Shown one piece after another: positions 43,395 through 51,900 of a stretch of 64,000 nucleotides of DNA. The stretch spans positions 1 to 64,000 of the forward strand of contig NZ_JAJUXH010000028.1 of NCBI RefSeq assembly GCF_021390245.1, written 5' to 3'. The position numbers and the translations under genes were made by a program. Source of the DNA: Dyadobacter sp. CY323. GTDB lineage: Bacteria; Bacteroidota; Bacteroidia; Cytophagales; Spirosomataceae. The notes below the pieces were generated by a model, which was not told the origin of the DNA, ran no database searches, and saw nothing but the letters and a program-made list of their open reading frames with translations. The stretch's first letter is position 1. Each line of letters opens with the position of its first letter.

Positions 43395-43561
43395 GTGTGG
43401 CATGTGAGATGCCAGATGTGAAATGTGAGATGTAAGCCATTAGCTTTACTTTTCACTTTTCACTTTTCACTTTTCACTTTTCACTTTTCACTTTTTTCAC
43501 ACTGATTTAATAGTTCAAACAAAAAAGGCAGACGGCCGAAAGCCGAAAGCCGATAGCCTAT
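43395..43561. repeat. Heptamer arrays, locus I (phase kept across an arm switch)
   Basis: Starting at the base after the GH92 stop, 7-mers run in one uninterrupted frame: GTGTGGC, ATGTGAG, ATGCCAG, ATGTGAA, ATGTGAG, ATGTAAG, CCATTAG, CTTTACT, then TTTCACT repeats. The CTTTTCA unit is perfect six times from 43449 to 43490. The first group is the near reverse complement of the second (TTCACAT versus TTCACTT). After a short spacer, GCCGAAA, GCCGAAA, GCCGATA lead to 6 bp before the next ATG at 43562. Confidence 0.85.
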
Positions 43562-44575
43562 ATGCAATATCGAAAAGTAGCAACCTCAGACCATCCCGAA
43601 AAATCGGATCTTGAATTGTCAGTAATCACATTTGGAGCCTGGGCGGCTGGGGGCTGGATGTGGGGTGGAACGGAACGAAGTGAGGCGGTAAAAGCAATCC
43701 GCGACTCGTACGAAGTCGGCGTTACCTCCATTGATACGGCGCCGATTTACGGGCAGGGATTAAGTGAAGAGATTGTCGGAGAAGCCATTAAAGAGTTTCC
43801 GCGCGATAAAGTCCAGATCCTTACGAAATTCGGAATGCGCTGGGACCTGACGAACGGTGATTTTGCAATGCATAGCAAAGACAATGCAGGAAACGACATT
43901 GATATTTACAAATACGCTGCAAAAGACAGCATTATCAAAGAATGTGAAGACAGCCTGAAACGTCTCGGCACCGATTATATTGACCTGTACCAAATCCATT
44001 GGCACGATAAAACAACGCCGATCCAAGAAACCATGGAGGCTGTAAGCCAGCTGATTACGCAGGGAAAAGTGCGGTATGCCGGGGTTTGCAATTACGATGC
44101 CGCATTAATGCGCGAGGCTTCGCAATACATCAATCTGGCTTCGGATCAGGTACCTTACAGCATGGTAAAACGCGGCATTGAGGCGGAGCTGGTACCTTAT
44201 TGCATTGAGCATGAAAAAGCGATCCTGGCATACAGTCCGCTGGAAAGAGGTTTGCTGACCGGCAAAATGAAGCCCGGACATCAGTTCGCAAAAGATGATC
44301 ACCGCGCATCGCTTTATTTTTACAAAGATGAAAACCTGACACGGGTAAGTGATTTTCTGGATCAGATAAAACCGTTGGCGGACGAAAAAAATGCCAGTAT
44401 CAGTCAGCTGGTGTTACGCTGGACTTTGGACCAACCCGGGATCACGATCGCATTAGTCGGCGCCAGGGATTCAAAACAAGCTTTGCAAAATGCCGCGGCA
44501 GCAGATATCAAGCTGACTCCCGATGAGATCACTTTCATTACAGAACACCTGAACAAATTAGAATTAGTTAAATAG
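43562..44575 (+). CDS. Aldo/keto reductase
   Basis: A 337-aa NAD(P)H-dependent oxidoreductase with the AKR TIM barrel. Catalytic tetrad elements are SIDTAPIYGQGLSEE (Asp and Tyr), VQILTKFG (Lys) and LYQIHWHD (His). The cofactor loop is near the C-terminus in ITIALVGARDSKQALQNA. Substrate unknown. It begins right after repeat locus I and is 23 bp upstream of the PQQ-type dehydrogenase, suggesting a common carbohydrate-oxidation role. Confidence 0.92.
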   Translation: MQYRKVATSDHPEKSDLELSVITFGAWAAGGWMWGGTERSEAVKAIRDSYEVGVTSIDTAPIYGQGLSEEIVGEAIKEFPRDKVQILTKFGMRWDLTNGDFAMHSKDNAGNDIDIYKYAAKDSIIKECEDSLKRLGTDYIDLYQIHWHDKTTPIQETMEAVSQLITQGKVRYAGVCNYDAALMREASQYINLASDQVPYSMVKRGIEAELVPYCIEHEKAILAYSPLERGLLTGKMKPGHQFAKDDHRASLYFYKDENLTRVSDFLDQIKPLADEKNASISQLVLRWTLDQPGITIALVGARDSKQALQNAAAADIKLTPDEITFITEHLNKLELVK

Positions 44576-44598
44576 AAACCTCGTATTCACCATACTTT

Positions 44599-45771
44599 AT
44601 GAAACAGAACTTTAAAAAATACTTCCCCATTGCGCTGGGAGGCTTATTACTGACCGCCTCAATCGGGCTCATGAGCAATAGCGGAATCGAAACGGATACT
44701 AAATCAGCCGCTAAACTTGCCGAAGCTGATTTAAAGGTCGATACCGTTGCGAGTGGACTTACCATGCCCTGGGCTTCCGCATTGCTGCCAAACGGCGACT
44801 TGCTGGTGACCGAACGTGGCGGAAAATTAAGATTGGTAAAAGGCGGAAAACTGGACCCACAGGAAATTTCGGGAATACCTGCAGTATTATACAAAGGCCA
44901 GGGTGGATTGCTTGATATCGCATTGCATCCTGATTATAAGACAACTGGCTGGATTTACATCAGTTATTCGTCACCTAAAAAAGATGGAGAAGAAGGTGAC
45001 GACGACGGTGCAAATACCGGATTAATGCGGGCAAAGTTGAAAGACCACGCGTTGGTTGAAATTCAGCAATTATTCAAAGCACTTCCGAATGTAAAAGCCA
45101 ATGTCCATTACGGCGGGCGGATTGTTTTTGATAAAAAAGGGTATGTGTTCCTTTCGCTCGGCGAACGCGGCCAGAAAGAAAATTCGCAGGATCTTGGACG
45201 CGACCAGGGAAAAGTAGTAAGGTTATTTGAAGATGGAAAAATCCCTACCGACAATCCATTTGTAAAAACGGCAGGCGCGAAACCGGAGGTATGGACGTAT
45301 GGTCACCGCAACCCGCAAGGTTTGATTATCCACCCGACCACCGGCGCGATCTGGGAAACGGAACATGGTCCACAAGGCGGCGACGAGTTGAATATCATCG
45401 AAAAAGGCAAAAACTACGGCTGGCCGAAAATCACCTATGGCATTGATTACGACAACAGCATTATATCAAAAGACACGGCTCTGGCAGGAATGGAGCAGCC
45501 TGTCATTTTTTGGCGACCTTCCATCGCACCTTGCGGTATGACTTTCGTTACCAGCGACAAGTTCAAAGACTGGAAAGGCGATCTGATCGTGGGTTCACTG
45601 AAATTCATGCAATTGCAACATCTTACTGTTAAAGGCAACAAAGTGACGAAACGCGAAGTTATTTTTGATAAAATCGGCCGCGTACGTGACGTCCGCCAGG
45701 CATGGGACGGCAACATTTATGTCGTTCTGGAAAATTCAGGCAAGGTGGTCCGCATTAGTCCTAAAAGTTGA
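44599..45771 (+). CDS. PQQ-dependent sugar dehydrogenase (soluble GDH/YliI type)
   Basis: A 390-aa beta-propeller dehydrogenase of the glucose/sorbosone group. The N-terminus is a membrane-spanning signal (FPIALGGLLLTASIGL). Propeller motifs include GLTMPWASALLPNGDLLVTERGG, VHYGGRIVFDKKGYVFLSLGERG, VWTYGHRNPQGL and TGAIWETEHGPQGGDE. The PQQ-site histidine and arginine are expected in YGHRNPQG and NVHYGGRI. It would oxidise an aldose in the periplasm. The cytochrome c gene starts 6 bp later, and is its likely electron acceptor. No PQQ-biosynthesis gene is visible. Confidence 0.92.
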   Translation: MKQNFKKYFPIALGGLLLTASIGLMSNSGIETDTKSAAKLAEADLKVDTVASGLTMPWASALLPNGDLLVTERGGKLRLVKGGKLDPQEISGIPAVLYKGQGGLLDIALHPDYKTTGWIYISYSSPKKDGEEGDDDGANTGLMRAKLKDHALVEIQQLFKALPNVKANVHYGGRIVFDKKGYVFLSLGERGQKENSQDLGRDQGKVVRLFEDGKIPTDNPFVKTAGAKPEVWTYGHRNPQGLIIHPTTGAIWETEHGPQGGDELNIIEKGKNYGWPKITYGIDYDNSIISKDTALAGMEQPVIFWRPSIAPCGMTFVTSDKFKDWKGDLIVGSLKFMQLQHLTVKGNKVTKREVIFDKIGRVRDVRQAWDGNIYVVLENSGKVVRISPKS

Positions 45772-45777
45772 TCTGAT

Positions 45778-46188
45778 ATGAAGTTGTTATTGACTTTGCT
45801 TTCGTTAATTGTCTTTTGCTCAGCCATTATCCCAAGTCAGGAGGATGAGCTGGCAAAAAGCATTGAACGCGGCAAAATGGTTTATTCCGAAAACTGCATT
45901 ACCTGTCACATGGGAACAGGAGAAGGTGTTACTGCTACATTTCCACCGTTGGCAAAGTCGGATTACCTGATGCAAACCCCTGAAAATGCGATCAAGGCTG
46001 TGAAGTTTGGGCTCATTGGGAAGATTAAGGTGAACGCGGTAGACTATGACAATATGATGCCGAATCCGGGACTGGGGAATGACGAAATCGCCGATGTGAT
46101 GAATTACATTATGAATTCGTGGGGCAATTCTTCCGGAAAAAAAATGATTACCGAGAAGATGGTTGAAGACGTGAAGGAGAAAAAATAG
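45778..46188 (+). CDS. Single-haem cytochrome c
   Basis: A 136-aa exported class I cytochrome c: signal peptide to about residue 20, haem-binding Cys40-Ile-Thr-Cys43-His44, and a probable axial Met in DNMMPNPGLG (Met93 or Met94). Typical small c-type electron carrier. It is 6 bp downstream of the sugar dehydrogenase and followed by a strong terminator, so the dehydrogenase-cytochrome pair ends one transcript. Confidence 0.93.
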   Translation: MKLLLTLLSLIVFCSAIIPSQEDELAKSIERGKMVYSENCITCHMGTGEGVTATFPPLAKSDYLMQTPENAIKAVKFGLIGKIKVNAVDYDNMMPNPGLGNDEIADVMNYIMNSWGNSSGKKMITEKMVEDVKEKK

Positions 46189-46206
46189 CGTTATTTATTG
46201 TCATTT

Positions 46207-46246
46207 TAAAACCGCATGTTCTGAAAAGTTCATGCGGTTTTTTAGT
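46207..46246 (+). terminator. Intrinsic terminator after cytochrome c
   Basis: An 11-bp stem AAAACCGCATG / CATGCGGTTTT with a 12-nt loop is followed by a T-run. It ends the dehydrogenase-cytochrome transcript. Confidence 0.92.
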
Positions 46247-46293
46247 TTTTTAACTTCAACAAACTGTAAACATGAGCGGGTCACGCGACCTGC

Positions 46294-46383
46294 TATTTGA
46301 AATAAATCTAAATAAATACTTGTATAGCTGTTTTCGCACAACGATCTTTACTCGATCAAAATTATTTAGACTAATTTCAAATA
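46294..46383. promoter_or_regulatory. Pair of inverted 21-bp palindromic boxes upstream of a siderophore receptor
   Basis: Arms at 46294-46314 and 46363-46383 are reverse complements at 19 of 21 positions (consensus TATTTAGAYTWATTTCAAATA). Each arm is itself an imperfect palindrome. The second ends 2 bp before the receptor ATG. This could be two operators for an iron-responsive dimeric repressor, or one long stem masking the start. Which one cannot be told from sequence alone. Confidence 0.6.
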
Positions 46384-46385
46384 AA

Positions 46386-48761
46386 ATGAAACGACTTTTT
46401 ACTTTACTCCTATTCATGCTTTCGGCTACGCTCGTAGTCGCGCAAAACGGCAAGATATCCGGCCAGGTACTCAGCTCCGACGGCCAGCCTGCCGAACAAG
46501 TTTCGGTCGGAATCAAAGGAAGTTCCAAAGGTGCCATTTCAGACGCGCAGGGTAAATTCACGATTGAACGCGTGAAAGCCGGCGAGTATGTTTTGCTTGT
46601 AAGCTTTGTCGGCTCAGCTACGCAGGAAAAGCCGGTGACGGTAGTTGCGGGGGAAACGGCGACGGTTTCTGTCACACTTTCCGAAAGTGCGAACCAGTTG
46701 CAGGAGGTGATTGTGAAAGGCGGAAACCTGTATAAAGACGACCAGTTTTCATCCGGCCTGAAACTCCTCACCCCCATTTTACAAACACCTCAGAATGTGC
46801 AGGTAGTGACGTCGAAAGTACTATCCGACCAGCAGGTGATCAGTATGAGCGATGGATTGATCCGGAACGTGAGCGGCGCGACGCGGCTTGAACACTGGGG
46901 CGACATGTATACCAACATCATGATGCGCGGTTCGCAGATCCAGGCATTCCGAAACGGTTTCAATGTCGTGAGTTCGTACTGGGGGCCATTAACGGAAGAC
47001 ATGAGCTTCGTAGACCACATTGAATTTGTAAAAGGCCCAGCTGGTTTTATGCTTGCAAACGGCGACCCGAGCGGCTTGTATAATGTGGTAACCAAGAAAC
47101 CGACCGGAGAAACAAAAGGTGAAGTGAACTTAACGATGGGTAGCTTCGACCTGTATCGCGCGTCACTCGACCTGGATGGGAAATTGAGCAAAAACGGCAA
47201 GCTGCTATACCGTTTGAATGTGGCAGGCCAGAACAAAAATTCGTTCCGAGACTATGAGTATAACAACCGGTACAGCATCGCGCCGGTGATCTCGTATCAG
47301 ATCGACGACAAGACGAAGGTGACCGCGGAATATACCATGCAGTATGCGAAAATGTCCGATGTAGGCTCATTTTATGTGTTTTCTACCGAAGGGTATGCAA
47401 CTTTGCCGAGAGATTTCACCGCCATGCCTCCGGGACTTGAACCTACTAAAATCAAAGATCAGAGCGTATTCCTGAACCTGCAGCATCAGATTAACAAAGA
47501 CTGGAAACTTACCGCGCAGGTGGGCTACTTCAACTATCAGCAAAAAGGAAGCAGCATGTGGCCTAATGCAGTCGTGAAAGATACCATTATGCGGGCTGTC
47601 GGTATATGGGACGCATTAAGCGAAATGACTCTTTCACAGGCCTTTATCAATGGTGATGTACAAACCGGCGGGGTAAGACACCGGATTCTCGGGGGAATAG
47701 ATGTAGGCACGAAAAATTACTTTGCGGATTGGGCACAATCTCATCCGCTGGATACCCTGGGCGGCGGATTTACTCCTTCTGCTCCTAATTATGGCACTCC
47801 AAACAATGGGTACCCCGTTTTCGATCGCACGCTGAACCTGGAAGCAAGAGCTGTAAACGGCGGTGGCACCATGGACCAGAAATACACGGGCATTTACCTG
47901 CAGGATGAACTCGGTTTTATCGACAACAAAATAAGACTTACGCTGGCAGGCCGGTATACGCATGTAAGCCAGTCATCTTACGGAGGTGCGCCAGAAACAG
48001 CGAGCCATTTCACGCCACGACTTGGATTGAGCGTTTCGCTCGATACAAATACATCCGTTTACGCCTTGTATGACGAAGCGTTCCTGCCCCAATCGGGAAG
48101 GCTTACGGGCGGCGGCAATGTAAAACCCATTACCGGCAGCAATCGTGAGTTTGGTGTAAAAAGAGATTGGGCGGACGGACGCTGGAATACGACGGTTTCG
48201 GTTTACCGCATTGTTAAAAACAATGAGCTCACTTCCGATCCAAACAGCCCTCCTAATGCCGGATTAAGCATCGTACTCGGGCAGAAACGGGCCCAGGGTG
48301 TGGAGTTTGACCTCCGGGGAACGATTGTAAAAGGCCTGAACCTGATCGCAAACTATGCATTTACAAATTCCGAAGTTACCAAAGTGACTGAGGGTGTAAC
48401 AACAGTTGCCGTCGGTGATGTGATCCCGGGTTATGCCAAACATACGGTAAACAGCTGGTTGAGTTATAAAGTCCAGAATGGCGCATTGAAAGGCACCGGC
48501 GTTTCGGCAGGTTTCACGTACCTGGCAGATCGCGCCACAGCAAGCTGGAGTACAACGAACAGTGCGGCTAACCTGCCAAATTACTTCAAGCTCGATGGTG
48601 GTCTTTTCTGGGAAAAGGATAAGATCAGGCTGACATTAAATGTATTTAATGTACTCGATAAATACCTTTACTCGGGTGGGTACTACGAGTGGCTGCCGGC
48701 TTACTACTGGCAGTCGGAACCGCCGAGGAATTACCGGCTGAGTTTAGCTTACAAGTTTTAA
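46386..48761 (+). CDS. TonB-dependent siderophore receptor
   Basis: A 791-aa outer-membrane receptor: signal peptide MKRLFTLLLFMLSATLVVAQ, carboxypeptidase-D-like domain (KISGQVLSSDGQPAEQVSV), plug domain (LLTPILQTPQNVQVVTSKVL, MRGSQIQAFRNG, VKGPAGFMLANGDPSGLYN) and a barrel ending NYRLSLAYKF. The plug wording DPSGLYNVVTKKP is characteristic of ferrichrome/siderophore receptors. The ATG at 46386 gives the signal peptide; the longer frame from 46272 runs through the palindromic boxes. No SusD gene or siderophore biosynthesis genes adjoin it. Iron control is likely. Confidence 0.93.
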   Translation: MKRLFTLLLFMLSATLVVAQNGKISGQVLSSDGQPAEQVSVGIKGSSKGAISDAQGKFTIERVKAGEYVLLVSFVGSATQEKPVTVVAGETATVSVTLSESANQLQEVIVKGGNLYKDDQFSSGLKLLTPILQTPQNVQVVTSKVLSDQQVISMSDGLIRNVSGATRLEHWGDMYTNIMMRGSQIQAFRNGFNVVSSYWGPLTEDMSFVDHIEFVKGPAGFMLANGDPSGLYNVVTKKPTGETKGEVNLTMGSFDLYRASLDLDGKLSKNGKLLYRLNVAGQNKNSFRDYEYNNRYSIAPVISYQIDDKTKVTAEYTMQYAKMSDVGSFYVFSTEGYATLPRDFTAMPPGLEPTKIKDQSVFLNLQHQINKDWKLTAQVGYFNYQQKGSSMWPNAVVKDTIMRAVGIWDALSEMTLSQAFINGDVQTGGVRHRILGGIDVGTKNYFADWAQSHPLDTLGGGFTPSAPNYGTPNNGYPVFDRTLNLEARAVNGGGTMDQKYTGIYLQDELGFIDNKIRLTLAGRYTHVSQSSYGGAPETASHFTPRLGLSVSLDTNTSVYALYDEAFLPQSGRLTGGGNVKPITGSNREFGVKRDWADGRWNTTVSVYRIVKNNELTSDPNSPPNAGLSIVLGQKRAQGVEFDLRGTIVKGLNLIANYAFTNSEVTKVTEGVTTVAVGDVIPGYAKHTVNSWLSYKVQNGALKGTGVSAGFTYLADRATASWSTTNSAANLPNYFKLDGGLFWEKDKIRLTLNVFNVLDKYLYSGGYYEWLPAYYWQSEPPRNYRLSLAYKF

Positions 48762-48925
48762 AAATTTGAATTAGCCTGGATCCGGAGATCCAGGCTAATT
48801 TGTTTAATGATCCTCACAACCGCATTGAACATCCCTTCCAATGCACCGAATATAATGCAGACCGGTAAGAGTAATGGAAGATAAATCATCCATTTCAGTG
48901 CCATGGTGTGATTAAACTTTCTCAT
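48758..48925 (-). CDS. Small membrane protein, translationally coupled to the adhesin gene
   Basis: A 55-aa ORF whose ATG overlaps the adhesin stop codon as ATGA (48922-48925). It encodes a single hydrophobic helix (residues about 9-29, MALKWMIYLPLLLPVCIIF) followed by GALEGMFNAVVRIIK and a polar tail. A short TM plus an amphipathic GxxxGMF-like helix is a believable small membrane protein. Its last 18 codons run through the stem of the terminator that follows the convergent receptor gene, and its stop overlaps that gene's stop. That oddity lowers confidence. No family recognised. Confidence 0.5.
   Translation of the reverse strand: MRKFNHTMALKWMIYLPLLLPVCIIFGALEGMFNAVVRIIKQISLDLRIQANSNF
48769..48800. 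terminator. Strong hairpin terminator between convergent genes
   Basis: A perfect 14-bp stem AATTAGCCTGGATC / GATCCAGGCTAATT with a CGGA tetraloop, 8 bp after the receptor stop. T-rich sequence follows on both strands. Confidence 0.85.
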
Positions 48926-51900
48926 TGTTTGATCAACTTTCTTACTTGTACTTCCTGATGTTGGTTCTCAAAGCGGATAACCATTGTACCGAGCATCGAC
49001 GGATCTGATTTGATGTTCACCGTATTCTTGCCTTTCGAAAGTGCTTTCACTTGCTTGCCGATCACCCTGCCAGTCAGGTCGTAAGATGTGATTACCCAGT
49101 TACCTTGCTCGGCCGCTACGATGTCGATGTTCGCATTTTCATTGATCACAGGATTTGGATAAAACTGGCCTACGATTGATTTTTCGACCGCATTACCAAT
49201 GTTTATGATCTTGGAGAAAGCGATTGTTCCGTCGGTGTCTATCATTTTCAGTCGATAGTAGCTGGTCGCGTATGCTGCTTTTTTGTCAGTAAACTGGTAC
49301 GTTTTCAAAGTACCTGCTTCGGTCAGACTAGCCACCCACCCGATTGTTTCGAAATGCTTCGCATCTTCACTTTTCTCAACCTCGAACCCTTTGAAGTCGA
49401 CTTCGTCGGCAGTTACCCAGTTTAACGTATTCTGGCTTTCACCGGTTTTTTTACCATTAAAAGAAATGAGTTTGACTGGCAGTGGCGTAAACTCCGCTGT
49501 GACGAAAAACCCGCTGAAACCGGTAACGGCAAATGTAACTTCCCATCGTCCATTCACGAACACGATATCGGCGTCCTCAGGATTGATGGTACTCTTATCC
49601 CCGGTATAGCCAAGTCCGCCAGGCGCACTTCCTTCATACTTCACGATCCTCAAATTGGCTTTTCCGGCTTTATCGTCCGGTGCTGATGGCACATCATCCG
49701 TAACAACTGCATTGAAAGCATCAAATTCTGCCTGGGTGAAATAAAGCGTAATTGTAGCCGACGACGTCGTTGGGTTCACCGCCGGTGTGATCTGGTAGTG
49801 ACGTTTCACATACGGTCCGCTTACATTATCGCTCTCGATCCACACATTACTGGTCACAGAGCCGGTCAGGTTTATAGGGACGATCTTCGCTACCAACTGG
49901 CAGTTGTCATCGTATGCATACTGGCCATCCGCCGGAAACGTGGTGGTGGAAGAACCCGCAGAAGTTGTCATTTGATCACTTCCTGAAACGATCACAGTCT
50001 GGTCGGCCGTCACGGTATTTCCGGAACCGTCATTGAAGGTCCAGGTAACTACCGTCGTTCCCACATGCGTGATCGGGAAGGTAGTTGTTGTAGTCCCGGT
50101 AATCGTTCCGGCGCAGTTATCCGTGGTAGTAGGAGCAACAGGTGTTACTGTACAAACTCCTGTAACATTTGCCAAAGTCGGTTTCACTGGTGCAGTAACG
50201 TCCGTAACAGTCACGGTTTGGTTTGCAGAAACGGTGTTGCCGCGGCCGTCGTAGAATACCCACACAATCGTATGCGTTCCGGGTGTATTGTAGGTCAATG
50301 GGCTAACCGTTGTTCCTGAAATGGTACCTCCGCAGTTGTCAGAAGTAGTTGGCACGGTTGAAACAGTAACCGAGCATTCACCGGTAGCTGCTGCAATGGT
50401 CGGTTTCACCGGAGGAGTTACATCATCCACCACAACCGATTGGTTTGCAGTAGTGGTATTTCCATTACTATCTGTAAAAGTCCAGACAATGGTATGTGTT
50501 CCCTGCGTGGAATAAGTCAATGGGTTCGTGGTGGTTCCGGTAATGGTACCATCGCAGTTGTCCGTGGTTGTCGGCGCAACGGCAGTAGCTGAACATTCAC
50601 CGGTCGCAGCCGCAATTACAGGAGTAACAGGTGCCTGACCATCGGCGACTGTTACCGTATAGGAACATGCCACAGATTCATTTCCGCAGATATCATAGGC
50701 TTTTACACTTACCGTAGTAACACCTTTATTGAATACAACGCCATTTAAACTCGTATACTGGCCGGCAGTGCTGGTAGTCACACCCGACAAGGTGTATTTG
50801 AAAGTGATATTGGCGGTATTGGTACAATTGTCTGTCGCTGCCGGAGTCAGGTTATTATTTTTTACGGTGTAAGTACACACGTTCGGGTCCGTTGTAAACG
50901 ACTGGTTTGGCGTGCACGTCGCGATGACCGGAATTACATTGTCATTCACCGTGATGACCTGAGAGCTTGTCGTTTTGTTTCCGCAAACATCTGTTGCAGT
51001 CCAGGTGCGGGTAATGCTGTATTTATTGACACAGCTTCCGGCCGTCACTACGTCTGCCACAGTAATGGCAACCGTACCTGCGCAATTGTCCGTTGCCGTC
51101 ACACTCGAGATACTGGCAGCAGGAACGTCCGCAGCACAGGTAACGAGGAGTGCGGTTGGAGTTCCTGAGATAACCGGTGCAGTCTGATCGTCAACCGTGA
51201 TAATTTGTGACGAAGTCGATTTGTTTCCGCAAATATCAGTGGCGGTCCAGGTCCTGGTTACGGTAAATTTGTTGGCGCAGCTTCCCGGGGTTGTCACGTC
51301 ATCTACTGTGATGGTAACCGTGCCCGTGCAGTTATCGGTGGCCGAAAGCCCGGTAATGCTTTTTGCAGGTACATCCGCTGCACACGAAACCGTTAACGCC
51401 ACAGGTGTGCCGCTCAAAACAGGTGCGACATTGTCGTTAACCGTAATGGTTTGGGAAGATGTGGATTGGTTTCCGCAAATGTCAGTAGCAGTCCAGGTTC
51501 TGGTCACTACGTATTTATTGGCGCAAGATCCGGCGGTAATAACATCCGCCACGGTAACGGTTACAGTACCCGCACAATTATCTGTTGCAGTAACAGAAGC
51601 AATGCTGGCAACCGAAACGTCCGCTGCACAGGTAACTGTGATATTCGCCGGCGTTCCTGCAATAACTGGGGCTACGTTATCATTTACATTGATGGTTTGT
51701 GAAGAAGTCGATTTGTTTCCGCACACATCCGTAGCCGTCCAGGTTCTCACGATCGTGTATTTGTTGACGCAGCTTCCAGGTGTTGTTACATCCGCTACGG
51801 TCACGGTTACCGCGCCCGAGCAATTGTCGGTCGCGGTCACGGCGCCGATGCTGGCTACCGGCACGGCTGCGGAACAGGTCACGTTCAAGGTCGCGGGAGT

